The notes beneath the pieces were generated by a model that did no database searches, was not told the DNA's origin, and saw only the letters and a list, made by a program, of their open reading frames with translations. From a virus: a DNA stretch of 64,000 nt. Location: the IMG/VR virus record IMGVR_UViG_3300042540_001822, positions 155,476-219,475 of that record. The stretch is one strand, 5' to 3'. Every line of letters begins with the position of its first letter. Position 1 is the first letter of the stretch. A program made the translations under genes and the position numbers. This document shows, one piece after another, positions 23,642 to 32,447 of the stretch.

Positions 23642-23820
23642 TCCTCTGAAGTAGTACTTCTTCCAAGATCTCTACGGATCAGTTTTCTGACATAGTGAGA
23701 AATAGAAACTGGGGGATCACCTTTAGTTAAAGCTTGTTTCGAGATTTTTTTCCCAAGTTCTTCTAGATCTTCGCTAGAAAGCAACACTTGGATTTTTTCG
23801 GATTTTTCTTCTTTTGCCAT
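23638..23820 (-). CDS. Small ribbon-helix-helix-like protein
   Basis: A 60-residue protein: a beta-like strand (KIQVLLSSEDLEEL), a helix and SISHYVRKLIRRDLG, similar in layout to CopG/Arc-type ribbon-helix-helix DNA binders. It overlaps the 3' end of the convergent acidic gene by 4 nt. It may be a transcription regulator; the assignment is tentative. Confidence 0.5.
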   Translation of the reverse strand: MAKEEKSEKIQVLLSSEDLEELGKKISKQALTKGDPPVSISHYVRKLIRRDLGRSTTSED

Positions 23821-23833
23821 GATTGATTTTTTT

Positions 23834-25306
23834 TTAAATTGATTCGAATTTTATACCTCCATGAGGCATTCCTTTTGTTTTAAGTGGTCTGTAACCTTTC
23901 ATTTCGTCTGTAACTACGAATGCCTTATGAGGATTAACCATTACCCCCATTCTTTTCATTAAACCTCTATTTGCCAAAAAAGGAGTGCTTTTTTGAATTC
24001 TGTCAGTAGGTGCAACCTTAACATCGGAAATTTTAACTCCATTGAGCATCAAATCCAATGATATAATAGGTCTTTTTTCTTTTTCCCTTCCAATTTCAGT
24101 GTTTGTGTAACCTATAATTTCATCTGCGAAAGTATTTTCACCTATTTTCCAATATAGAACTCCATTTTTTTCCTCCAATTCATCAGCGTGAATCGAAGAG
24201 GCTGAAGATCCATTACCAGTGTCAAATTTTGCCACCATTTTACCAATTCTGGGAATATCTAAAGTTTCTAAATAGCCAACCTCCATTTTGCTATAGCTCC
24301 AATTATTCTTGTCTATAACATAGTCAATAACATCTCCAACAATAGGTCTTCCAATTGCCTGAGAAATACCTTCTGTTCCAGGAGAAGAATTGACCTCCAA
24401 AATGTAGGGTTTACCCGATTCAGCATCAATCATGATGTCTACTCCACACCAGTGGCTTCCGACTGCATTAGCGGCTTCACAAGCGAGAGCTGCTGTTTCT
24501 TCGTCGATATCATAGGATGAAACCTGCCCTCCCAAAGAGTAATTAGTTCTAAAGTCTTTTTCAACAGCTTCTCTTTTCATGGAACCGAGAATGGTGTAAT
24601 TTCCTTTTTTTGAAATAAGTGGATCGAATCTTTTAACGATTACCTGAATTCTAAGATCAAAATTAGAATTAATCTTTTCTTGTATCAAAATTTCCTTTTC
24701 CGGGTCTAGCTTTGCTATGGTCTGATAAACCGACTTTAAAGAAGCATAAGAATCAACAATCGAAACTCCAATTCCCTGGGTCCCAGACAGTAATTTCATA
24801 ACGACAGGAAATTTACCTCCAATCTGCTCCAAAGCGGAATCTAGATTGTCTTCCCCGTTGACTAATGCGTATCTAGGAACGGGTAAACCCTCACCCTCCA
24901 AAATCCGGGAGGTAAGAAATTTGCTTTCACAAATCTCAATTGATTCTAAAGAGTTAACGCAAAAATATCTAGATGCCTCCAAATCTCTCATGATTTGTTT
25001 GGTGTAGGAGTTGGTAATAACTCCTCTCCGAGGAATAATTGCAGTTTTATCTGGTTTAATTAGAATTTCTTTGCCATCTTTTTTTCCTTCACGAACCATG
25101 TGTCCGTTGTAAATTTTTTCCAACGTTATGTTGTTTATGTCCACCACGTTGCAGACGATTCCCCGATTTTCACACTCGGCCATAAAAGATTTAGAGGTAG
25201 GGCTGGGTTTGGCGGTACCGGACAGGATAAGAATTTCTACCCCATCTGAGGACTCGGATTCATTCAAGAAGGTTGAAAAATTAACAACAGAAGGAGCAAA
25301 GGACAT
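23834..25306 (-). CDS. RimK-type ATP-grasp ligase fused to a retropepsin-like domain
   Basis: About 490 residues from the ATG at 25306. An upstream GTG at 25339 lies inside a promoter element, so the inner start is chosen. The N-terminus FSTFLNESESS carries the F-x-x-F/LNE motif. The ATP-grasp domain follows: KFPVVMKLLSGTQGIGVSIVD, EILIQEKI, HWCGVDIMIDAESGKPYILEVNSSPG. The C-terminal 140 residues have AKFDTGNGSSASSIHADE, the D-T-G aspartic-protease motif of the RimK-associated retropepsin-like family (PF05618 type). RimK enzymes add glutamate or other amino acids to proteins or peptides. Fusion of ligase and candidate peptidase suggests add-and-trim modification of a target. Confidence 0.85.
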   Translation of the reverse strand: MSFAPSVVNFSTFLNESESSDGVEILILSGTAKPSPTSKSFMAECENRGIVCNVVDINNITLEKIYNGHMVREGKKDGKEILIKPDKTAIIPRRGVITNSYTKQIMRDLEASRYFCVNSLESIEICESKFLTSRILEGEGLPVPRYALVNGEDNLDSALEQIGGKFPVVMKLLSGTQGIGVSIVDSYASLKSVYQTIAKLDPEKEILIQEKINSNFDLRIQVIVKRFDPLISKKGNYTILGSMKREAVEKDFRTNYSLGGQVSSYDIDEETAALACEAANAVGSHWCGVDIMIDAESGKPYILEVNSSPGTEGISQAIGRPIVGDVIDYVIDKNNWSYSKMEVGYLETLDIPRIGKMVAKFDTGNGSSASSIHADELEEKNGVLYWKIGENTFADEIIGYTNTEIGREKEKRPIISLDLMLNGVKISDVKVAPTDRIQKSTPFLANRGLMKRMGVMVNPHKAFVVTDEMKGYRPLKTKGMPHGGIKFESI

Positions 25307-25329
25307 GAAAGTGGGAAGAAATTTTTCCT

Positions 25330-25337
25330 TATATATC
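25330..25337 (-). promoter_or_regulatory. GATATATA promoter element containing an upstream stop codon
   Basis: Minus-strand TGATATATAAGG; the TGA is the stop codon of the gene at 25336. It lies 24 nt before the chosen ATG of the RimK-type gene. Confidence 0.55.
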
Positions 25338-25965
25338 ACTTTTTTTCAACAAACTCTGTAAAATAATGTTGATCTGTCTCGAAATTTGTTTTATTTTCTA
25401 CCGAATAAACATTCATATCAATTTTGTAACCAGGATTTTTTTCTATCCTCTTAAATGTCCACGCATTATCCATCCAAATTATTCTATTATTTGGATAGAT
25501 GAAATAATTTCCATTGTCCATCTTGAAAACGTGTCCACATTTGTGTTCTGGTGTTTCTGAAAAATTGGTATCTAATAAGGATCTATTTTCAAAAGACCAA
25601 TCAAGAGTAAAAAGGTAAATCCCCTGTCTTTTTAAACCCGAAATTGAAATTAAATCTGCTCTTAATCCGCTCATTCTTGCCCTCACCTGAACATCGATGT
25701 ACGAGCTAAAGCAATCCCAATAAATATGCTCGCTTAAAGGCAATAATTCAGCATCCTTTTTCCAACAAAAAGCGTTAATGGGTCTTCTTGTCCAATTGAC
25801 CCCATTTTCCAAAAAAGCTTCAAATAATGGAACTCTTTTTTCAATCGAAGCAACCGAATGAACATCTGCTAAGGTAAAATCACCGTGTCCTTTTTCGTGG
25901 TTAAATAAAAATTCATTTCTGATGAAACAGGTCAGAGTTGGGATGTTGTGATTTAGATAGGGCAT
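25336..25965 (-). CDS. Hypothetical protein
   Basis: A 209-residue soluble protein of unknown function. Notable stretches: MPYLNHNIPTLTCFIRNEFLFNHE at the start, RRPINAFCWKKD, HIYWDCFSSYIDVQV and RARMSGLRADLI. The mix of aromatic strands suggests a compact beta or alpha/beta fold. Its stop codon is part of the promoter for the next gene. I do not recognise the family. Confidence 0.65.
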   Translation of the reverse strand: MPYLNHNIPTLTCFIRNEFLFNHEKGHGDFTLADVHSVASIEKRVPLFEAFLENGVNWTRRPINAFCWKKDAELLPLSEHIYWDCFSSYIDVQVRARMSGLRADLISISGLKRQGIYLFTLDWSFENRSLLDTNFSETPEHKCGHVFKMDNGNYFIYPNNRIIWMDNAWTFKRIEKNPGYKIDMNVYSVENKTNFETDQHYFTEFVEKK

Positions 25966-25993
25966 TTTTTGGAATTAAAATCGATTTTCGAAT

Positions 25994-26257
25994 TTAAATA
26001 TCAAGCAAATATTGGATTTCTACTGCATTCTTGATTTTAAGAAGTTCTGCACACTGTGTGTAATTTTCTTCTAACAACAAAAAATCGATTATTTCCTGAA
26101 CTCTCTCGCACTTAAATCCGGAGGTAAAGGTGGGGTCAGAAATAAATTCAAATTTGTATTTCAAAATTTGGTTGGCATTTTCAAACATGAATTGCCTGTA
26201 ATCTTCAAATTCTTGGTCAATCTCGTCCAGAAGTGGGGTTGTCGTTTCTTTTTTCAT
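25994..26257 (-). CDS. Small protein with UVR-like ENYTQC motif
   Basis: An 87-residue acidic helical protein. EENYTQCAELLKIKNAVEIQ (about 64-83) is a copy of the aromatic-x-x-Cys motif also seen at 1795, 2065, 2514 and 32448. It overlaps the next upstream gene by 41 nt. Function unknown. Confidence 0.55.
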   Translation of the reverse strand: MKKETTTPLLDEIDQEFEDYRQFMFENANQILKYKFEFISDPTFTSGFKCERVQEIIDFLLLEENYTQCAELLKIKNAVEIQYLLDI

Positions 26258-26417
26258 TTTGAATTAATTGTTTCATATAAGACATAGATTCTTCGGGTCC
26301 AGTCAAAGCGTCGGGCTTGTGCCAATACAGTTTCATGAATCTTTGGTCATCTGCCATTCTTTCCCTAATAAGAATTAGTTCCTCTACAGAAGGTAAAGTG
26401 CGTCGGTGGAATCCCAT
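26217..26417 (-). CDS. Hypothetical protein
   Basis: A 66-residue basic helical protein (SVEELILIRERMADDQRFMKLYW). It begins 1 nt after the DNA polymerase C-terminal gene ends and overlaps the following gene by 41 nt. No family recognised. Confidence 0.5.
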   Translation of the reverse strand: MGFHRRTLPSVEELILIRERMADDQRFMKLYWHKPDALTGPEESMSYMKQLIQNEKRNDNPTSGRD

Positions 26418-26418
26418 T

Positions 26419-27573
26419 TTAAAAAAGAGTATTAATCATGAAAAGGTTGGGAGAAATCGGGTGGTGACCCATTACTTCTATGAAGCGGTTGATTGGATCT
26501 AAAATTGTTTTGGTGAACTGTTGGTCTAAATCCACCGGAGGAGCATACTCGTAAGGGTAATTTCCTTGAGAATAGGCAAAAACATTGTTTTCCTGTGGAT
26601 TATTGGTTTTAACAAAGTAAAATCTAACTTTTTCTCCGCTTCCTAACAGGGGATATTTGTCCTTGTACTTCGAGTTGTTTAGTATGTAATTATGATAGCC
26701 AGAAGCTCTGACGTGAATAGGGGTAGCCTTGGCAAATTCGAAACCTGTGGTGTCGTTTAAAATGAACTTCTCGTAGTTGTTAACCGAAATAGCCAAGGCG
26801 ATCCGTTCTGGTTCCTGGGCTTTAAAATCTTTCTTGATTGATTTTAACTCTGTAACGAACTCCCTAATGTTGAAAGACCTACCTTTCGTTAAAATAAACT
26901 TAGTTAAGTACATTAGCTTCTCACGAACAAAGGCAGGTGTGCCTCCTTTTATCATCTCAACTCCAGTGGTTTTGATGTTGCTTAGAGGTTCGAACTCCAC
27001 ACCATCTGAGTAAACTGTGTTCGTAACATATTTTTTCTTGCCAAGAAAGATGGCATTAATCGACAAGGTCTCAAGTTCGAAATCCTGATAGTTTTCCGTG
27101 TTCCATTTTTTGGCGTAAATCTCAAAGCACTTTTTAAGATAACCTTTTAATCTAAATTCATTGATTTTTAAAATCAATTCCTTTGGATCTCCTTGCCAGT
27201 TACAAGACGCCACGACTTCCTGAAATGTTACATAATTGGAGTCAGTATCACCATAGATAGTTAAGGGCCGGTGTACCTTCTTGACATCGGTGACTCCTAG
27301 TTTTTCATGAAGATCGACATCATCGTGCCAGAAATCGTGAAAGTATCTATGAATAATTTTTTCTGAATACTTGATTAAATCCTGTCCCTGAAGAGTAACT
27401 GCTTCTGCAACGTCTGTATTAAAGCAAGCAAAGAAATTATTTCCTACCGCTCCATAGATGGAGTTCATCGTTAACTTTACGGCTTGTTCCTCGTTCTTGA
27501 GCTCATTCTTTAGGGAGGTGAGCTCTTCTATTTTTAATTTTAGTTCTTTCGCATTTAGATTATGTGGTTCCAT
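26419..27573 (-). CDS. Family B DNA polymerase, C-terminal half (motifs B and C)
   Basis: 384 residues from the ATG at 27573; a TTG 12 nt upstream is the alternative. Motif B KLTMNSIYGAVG (33-44) and motif C YGDTDSNYV (107-115, catalytic D109 and D111) identify the fingers and palm of a family B polymerase. The exonuclease domain and motif A are missing here and are encoded at 47009-48412. The first 30 residues are a charged helix (ELKLKIEELTSLKNELKNEE) that could pair with the helix ending the other half. The gene lies 18 nt after the clamp-like gene, as expected for a replisome unit. Confidence 0.93.
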   Translation of the reverse strand: MEPHNLNAKELKLKIEELTSLKNELKNEEQAVKLTMNSIYGAVGNNFFACFNTDVAEAVTLQGQDLIKYSEKIIHRYFHDFWHDDVDLHEKLGVTDVKKVHRPLTIYGDTDSNYVTFQEVVASCNWQGDPKELILKINEFRLKGYLKKCFEIYAKKWNTENYQDFELETLSINAIFLGKKKYVTNTVYSDGVEFEPLSNIKTTGVEMIKGGTPAFVREKLMYLTKFILTKGRSFNIREFVTELKSIKKDFKAQEPERIALAISVNNYEKFILNDTTGFEFAKATPIHVRASGYHNYILNNSKYKDKYPLLGSGEKVRFYFVKTNNPQENNVFAYSQGNYPYEYAPPVDLDQQFTKTILDPINRFIEVMGHHPISPNLFMINTLF

Positions 27574-27591
27574 TCTTGTTCCCAATCTAAT

Positions 27592-28353
27592 TTATTTCTC
27601 GATGATTCCAATCGCAGTGGAAGTTTTTGTCTGCTCTGAACAGAAAACGATGCGATTATCGTGAACATAACAGTGGGATGATTCAGAGTCTACATAATTC
27701 AAATGCGATTTGTAAATTGAGGAATCCATTTTACCTGACCCCTTGATTTCTGAAGTTCCAATGTTTAATTTAAAGTCAAAAGAATCTCCGGTTACCCTAA
27801 CGTTGTCTTTTTCAATTCGGAAAACAAGAAGTTCCTCTGCGTTGGACTCCATGCCACACAAAGAAGATAAAGAAGAAAAATCGGAAGAATACAATTTGAA
27901 GTTTGCTTCTGAATCTTCTTTCGAATGAACCATTTCTCCAATTGAATCCTCGACATAAGACAGCAAAGAAAGATCTGCACACTTAATCTTAATTTTCAGC
28001 GAGTTTGAAATGACATTGAGTTCGGTAGCCACACAAGATCCATCCAATTTAGAAATCTCAAGATTCAAAAAGATTTCTTCTTCTGCACGGTAGTACCTGA
28101 AGCAGTCTATCAATCTAACGACATCGATCAAACCAATTTTAATTCTTTCGCACTTCAATTTTGCGAATCCTTCGAGTGGTTCGAAAATTTGATCTACTGG
28201 AATCGATGCAAATTTCATAACAGATTTATCTGGTGTGTGAATTTTGCAAAAAAGTTCAGTTTCATTCAATTCCAATAGAACGCTTCGATCTACAACCTTT
28301 AATTTCTTCAGAAATGCGATTAAGTTGGTGGTACTTAAAACCCTAATTTTCAT
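27592..28353 (-). CDS. Sliding clamp-like protein (gp45/PCNA-type)
   Basis: A 253-residue protein of clamp-like size and strand-helix texture (IRVLSTTNLIAFLKKL, IKIGLIDVVRLIDCFRYY, VFRIEKDNVRVTG). The C-terminal YVHDNRIVFCSEQTKTSTAIGII resembles the last strands of T4 gp45 and PCNA. It is directly upstream of the polymerase C-terminal half, which supports the call. No single invariant motif exists for this family, so confidence is moderate. Confidence 0.6.
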   Translation of the reverse strand: MKIRVLSTTNLIAFLKKLKVVDRSVLLELNETELFCKIHTPDKSVMKFASIPVDQIFEPLEGFAKLKCERIKIGLIDVVRLIDCFRYYRAEEEIFLNLEISKLDGSCVATELNVISNSLKIKIKCADLSLLSYVEDSIGEMVHSKEDSEANFKLYSSDFSSLSSLCGMESNAEELLVFRIEKDNVRVTGDSFDFKLNIGTSEIKGSGKMDSSIYKSHLNYVDSESSHCYVHDNRIVFCSEQTKTSTAIGIIEK

Positions 28354-28417
28354 GTGTTTAAATTTTTATGTTTATTGTATGTCGGGCCCGAGATTTGTTT
28401 TCGTCTTTGCCCAAAAT

Positions 28418-29803
28418 TTATTCTTCTTCTTGTTCTTCGGTTGGTGTTTCTTCTTCTACCTCGAAAATTTGAATGTCGGAATCCAAATTTCTGACGGAAG
28501 GTTGTGAAGAGGTAACAAGTAAGGTGGCAGAAGTCTTTTTAACCGGAATCACCTCGAGAAGTTTTACGACCTTTTCTTGTGCTTTAATAGCCACCTGTGT
28601 TGTCTTTATTTGTTGTTTGATGGATTTAATTTCCTCTTGAATTTCAACAATGTGATTGGTAGAAAGCTTTACTAGTTGAATCGATGAAAGACGTCCAGAG
28701 ATGGATTTATTAAACTGGGTCAGGAATTCCAAAATCTCTTCGTTTTTCCTTTTGCTTCCGCTCATGTAAATTAAAAATTTCAATTTTGCCTCCAGAAATT
28801 CCATTTCGTTGGTCAAATCCTGAACATCCCGATTTAATCTTTTAAGTTTAACATATTCAAGATGAGATTTGAATTCTTCGAGATAGGACTTTACAGAATC
28901 AAACTGCCTGACCCCTCCATCTTTGATAAAAACAATGTCCTCCTTAACCAAAATTTGAGTTAGCTTTTTTACTGTCTGTGTTAAAGATGTAAACTCGGCA
29001 GAGGTGCTTTTATAAAACCAAAGGGTAATGTCACACTTGCTTTGTGAGTTATTGTTTAACTTGTAGTCGACGCCCAGATTTTCCAATTTTCTGACAATTT
29101 TTTCCATAAAGGAATCAAATCTCATCACTGGGGGAAGATCAAAAATACGTATGGATTTTTTTTGTTGGTTAGCCTCAAACCCGCTCTCCAATAACCACAC
29201 ATTTTCGTGATCTTCGTATTTGTAAATTTTACCGGAGAAATCTTTAAAGTAGGGCTTTAATACCTTGTTCTTTCCCTGTAAAAATTCAACAATGTCCTCA
29301 AGCTTACGTGGCAAGATATTGGTTCGATATCCTACTGCTATGCCAATGATATGGGTTAGCAATCCGATGGGTATTTCCACGTTAAGCCAGTCGTGGCCTC
29401 CCTCTTCGTTCTGCTCATTCAAATCGGAATGCCGAGTAATGATATCTTTCACACCACGGTTTATTCTCACCGAAGTGTATCTTGGAGCGGATGGATTTGG
29501 ATTGACCGGTGATCCAAAAAATCCATCTCCTTCTAAAATGGAGAAGGAACATCCAAAGGGTCTGGCCAATTTTGAAATAGCTCCGGCCAAAGAAGAATCT
29601 CCGTGGTGATATAAACCAGTTCTGATGACCTCTCCAACTAAACCAATTGTTTTGTGAAAAGTAGACGGACTATTTTCTAAAATAATTCTTTGAACTGGGG
29701 TTAGAGAATCGTAGAAATTTGGAATACCTCTGGACTGAAGAACATAAAGAGCATAATCCCTATATTGGGTATTAATTTGGTCTGTAATCGAAATAAAGTT
29801 CAA
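28418..29803 (-). CDS. Type II DNA topoisomerase, A/medium subunit (gp52-like)
   Basis: A 461-residue GyrA/ParC-type subunit. SRGIPNFYDSLTPVQRIIL is the start of the winged-helix region, YHHGDSSLAGAISKLARPFG is the conserved lead-in, and SAPRYTSVRIN holds the catalytic tyrosine (Y109). GLLTHIIGIAVGYRTNILP matches the tower region. The long gyrase C-terminal DNA-wrapping domain is absent, as in T4 gp52. The start codon is TTG at 29803, since an in-frame TGA lies just upstream. It works with the large subunit at 34053. Confidence 0.92.
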   Translation of the reverse strand: MNFISITDQINTQYRDYALYVLQSRGIPNFYDSLTPVQRIILENSPSTFHKTIGLVGEVIRTGLYHHGDSSLAGAISKLARPFGCSFSILEGDGFFGSPVNPNPSAPRYTSVRINRGVKDIITRHSDLNEQNEEGGHDWLNVEIPIGLLTHIIGIAVGYRTNILPRKLEDIVEFLQGKNKVLKPYFKDFSGKIYKYEDHENVWLLESGFEANQQKKSIRIFDLPPVMRFDSFMEKIVRKLENLGVDYKLNNNSQSKCDITLWFYKSTSAEFTSLTQTVKKLTQILVKEDIVFIKDGGVRQFDSVKSYLEEFKSHLEYVKLKRLNRDVQDLTNEMEFLEAKLKFLIYMSGSKRKNEEILEFLTQFNKSISGRLSSIQLVKLSTNHIVEIQEEIKSIKQQIKTTQVAIKAQEKVVKLLEVIPVKKTSATLLVTSSQPSVRNLDSDIQIFEVEEETPTEEQEEE

Positions 29804-29902
29804 TTTTCAAATTTTTAATTATAGCAACAAGAAAAGCTCAATGTTTCTCATTTTAAAATTTAAACGAGTAAACAAAAGATGTGATTTGAAATTAGTGAAT
29901 GG

Positions 29903-31042
29903 TTAAGAGGTAGACTTATCGCCCTCGCCTTTAATTGCAGAAGCCAGAACAGGAGCTGGAACATCGTCCATTTCTACCAAAACAAAGTCAATTTGATTCT
30001 GGTTTTCCTTCCTCATTTCTTGAAGAACTTTTTGTAAATCGGTTGCATTTTTGAAAACGATACATCCAGCTGAATACCAACCTATTTCTTCTGTGGTGCC
30101 TGTTTTATTTCCTCTGTGAATGTTGATTCCATAATTTCCAGTTTCCGCATTTCCAGGAGAAAAGGTGGTGAACTTGGCCTTATTCACATCATCGACAATT
30201 GGGAATCTTTCTACCTTTACAGGTCCAGCCTGTACCAAAGCATCATAATCATTATGTTTACCAATTTTGTAAGGATATACCCCTGGCCGTAAAATTGCCA
30301 ATCCATCTGGATTAAGAGCTTCTTTGCTTTTGGCGAACCAATAATTTCTCAATTTAGAAATTAGAAAACTAGCACCTGGAACCGTGGTTCCTTGCATGAT
30401 GGACAAAGATTTTTCATTTTCTGGACTCATCAAAATCAAAGCATCAATAAATCTATTGGGATAATTCTTTTTAACCGAAAGGTAATTTCTAAGACCAACC
30501 AGGTTATATTTTTTAAAGTTCATTTCCCTGGCCAAACCTTTTTTTTCTAAAATGTATTTTAATCCTTCCCAAGACAAATCTTTAACGTCGTCAAATTTGT
30601 AATCTCCAGATTTTAATTCTTTGAAAATTTCTTTTGTTTCAGCCTCATCTGCAGTGGAAACCCCGGCAGAATTTAAAGCCTCAATGTCTTTTTCGGTTGT
30701 ATCTTTAGAATTAGAAGATTGATCACCGGATGTCCAATCCTGAGGGAGAATCCCCTTTTTTTTCAAAGCATCGAGTAATTCTTTATTTTCGTCCTTATGG
30801 AATTCCCCGGCAATTTTTTTGCCAATTTCGGTTCCATAAAAAAGGTCTGCAACGGAGATCGAGCTTTTACCCAGAGAGGTTGATTTGGACGTACTAGAAC
30901 TATCCTCAGATGAAGATTTTGTTTCTTTTGTTGCTTGTTTTAAAATAGATTCACTGGAATCTTCCTGAATTTTGGTGTAGCTATTAGAATTCAGAATAAC
31001 GAAAAATTCAGAAAATTTCAAAATGTTTTGTGACACAGACAA
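29903..31042 (-). CDS. Protein with L,D-transpeptidase-like HRG...SAGC site
   Basis: A 379-residue protein. The C-terminal part contains YGINIHRGNKTGTTEEIGWYSAGCIVF, in which H-x-G and S-x-G-C are spaced as in YkuD-type L,D-transpeptidases; the cysteine would be the nucleophile. The first residues, ILKFSEFFVILNSNS, show the F-x-x-F motif, and the middle is a Ser/Lys/Glu-rich linker. It may cut or cross-link host peptidoglycan, perhaps as a virion or injected enzyme. The start is TTG at 31042 or a nearby GTG, because an in-frame TAA precedes it. Confidence 0.6.
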   Translation of the reverse strand: MSVSQNILKFSEFFVILNSNSYTKIQEDSSESILKQATKETKSSSEDSSSTSKSTSLGKSSISVADLFYGTEIGKKIAGEFHKDENKELLDALKKKGILPQDWTSGDQSSNSKDTTEKDIEALNSAGVSTADEAETKEIFKELKSGDYKFDDVKDLSWEGLKYILEKKGLAREMNFKKYNLVGLRNYLSVKKNYPNRFIDALILMSPENEKSLSIMQGTTVPGASFLISKLRNYWFAKSKEALNPDGLAILRPGVYPYKIGKHNDYDALVQAGPVKVERFPIVDDVNKAKFTTFSPGNAETGNYGINIHRGNKTGTTEEIGWYSAGCIVFKNATDLQKVLQEMRKENQNQIDFVLVEMDDVPAPVLASAIKGEGDKSTS

Positions 31043-31051
31043 GAATTTTTT

Positions 31052-31405
31052 TTAGATTTCTCCATCTGTATATATCTTTCCTGGACTATTTTTTATTAGA
31101 TAAACAATTAGGGTATTAATAATGACACTTGCCCCGCTAATCCAAAATCCAGAAAAAAGTATTGTTAGAATTTGGTAAAAATACCCATCATATTCCAATA
31201 AAAACATGAAAGGATTAACCATCTGATTGGCGGAAATCAGCAAACCAAATAAGATTCCCACCCAAAAGCCAGAACACTGCATACAGGTCAATAATTTTCC
31301 CAAAGTTGGGTACATTACCTGCAAATAAATTCTGAGAGGATCAAATATGGAACCATTGACTAAAATACTGGTGATGGCCCAACCTAAAAAACTAAATTCA
31401 ATCAT
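31052..31405 (-). CDS. Membrane protein, DUF1360-like
   Basis: A 117-residue protein with three or four hydrophobic segments. LLTCMQCSGFWVGILFGLLIS has the C-x-x-C-S-G-F-W-V-G signature seen in DUF1360 membrane proteins of phages and bacteria. Its ATG overlaps the DnaJ stop (ATGA at 31402-31405). Function unknown. Confidence 0.7.
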   Translation of the reverse strand: MIEFSFLGWAITSILVNGSIFDPLRIYLQVMYPTLGKLLTCMQCSGFWVGILFGLLISANQMVNPFMFLLEYDGYFYQILTILFSGFWISGASVIINTLIVYLIKNSPGKIYTDGEI

Positions 31406-32439
31406 GACGGAAAGATTTTCTTGTAAGTAGACAAGAAATCCCTTTGTGTTTCATTTAATTCTTTAGGAATTCTTAATTTTAATCTGATTAATATGTCTCC
31501 TCTGAAATCAGAGTTAAATTCAGGAATTCCCTTTCCTGCTAACCGGAGAATCTTTCCTGGATCTGATCCAGGAGGTATTGAAATTTTATATTCTCCGTCT
31601 GGAATTTCTAAATTTGGAATTTTAACCTCTGCACCCATACAGGCATCATAAAAATCAACATCCATATCACAATACAAATTCAGGGAATCACGTTTGTAAA
31701 AATGATGTTGAATATCCTCTACAGACACAATTAAGTCTCCAGGATCACATGGGGATTTTTCAAAATCTCCACCTCCGTCGATCTTGAAATTTATACCCGT
31801 AACTGAACCTTTAGGAACCGTAATGTCTACCTGTGTTGTCTGTCTTATGGTTCCAGAACCAGAACAAGAATGGCAAGGTGTTTTGGCAGTTTCTCCAAAT
31901 CCACCACAGGAAAAACACGTTCCATCCACAGCCATTTGACCAAACCCTGTATTTACAATTTTTCTATTTACTCCTGTTCCATTACACTGAACACAAAAAA
32001 CGACCTCAGCATTATGTGCTCCTGTCCCTTTGCACGGTTCACAAGGAAATCTTTTGAATAGTGTTACCTTTTTCTGTGCTCCCTTTAGTACATCCGCTAG
32101 ATTAATTTGCAATCTGGCGTTTATATTTTTCCCCTTTCGAATTTGTGTTTTATGTTGATGCCAGGAGTTTGCTGAATTGAAATTATTAAAAAAATCTGCA
32201 AATGGACTTCCCCAGTTTGCTTGATTAGGTCCGCTCCACTTCGGAGAATCATATGCTTTCTTTTTTGAAGGATCCCCTAAAGTTTCGTAGGCTTCGTTTA
32301 TTTGTTTAAATTTTGCCTCTGCAGAGGTGTCTCCTGGATTTTTATCTGGATGATATTTTAAGGCCAATCTCCTGTAACTTTTTTTTATTGCATCAGAAGA
32401 CGCTTCTCTTCCAACTTCTAAAATTTGATAAAAGTCCAT
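31402..32439 (-). CDS. dnaJ: DnaJ co-chaperone (type I, with zinc-finger repeats)
   Basis: A 345-residue complete DnaJ. The J domain has HPD at 30-32, then a short Gly/Phe-type linker, then four zinc-binding repeats CEPCKGTG, CVQCNGTG, CFSCGGFG and CHSCSGSG, and the two substrate-binding beta domains (GDLIVSVEDIQHHFYKRD, AGKGIPEFNSDFRGDILI). It would recruit host DnaK for folding of phage proteins. Full-length type I DnaJ is uncommon in phages. No DnaK is present in this window. Confidence 0.95.
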   Translation of the reverse strand: MDFYQILEVGREASSDAIKKSYRRLALKYHPDKNPGDTSAEAKFKQINEAYETLGDPSKKKAYDSPKWSGPNQANWGSPFADFFNNFNSANSWHQHKTQIRKGKNINARLQINLADVLKGAQKKVTLFKRFPCEPCKGTGAHNAEVVFCVQCNGTGVNRKIVNTGFGQMAVDGTCFSCGGFGETAKTPCHSCSGSGTIRQTTQVDITVPKGSVTGINFKIDGGGDFEKSPCDPGDLIVSVEDIQHHFYKRDSLNLYCDMDVDFYDACMGAEVKIPNLEIPDGEYKISIPPGSDPGKILRLAGKGIPEFNSDFRGDILIRLKLRIPKELNETQRDFLSTYKKIFPS

Positions 32440-32447
32440 TTGGGATT

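Noticed and set aside
25307-25339. GTG at 25339 as the start of the RimK-type gene
   Set aside because: This GTG lies in the TGATATATA promoter element and overlaps the upstream stop region. The ATG at 25306 gives a leader matching other proteins.
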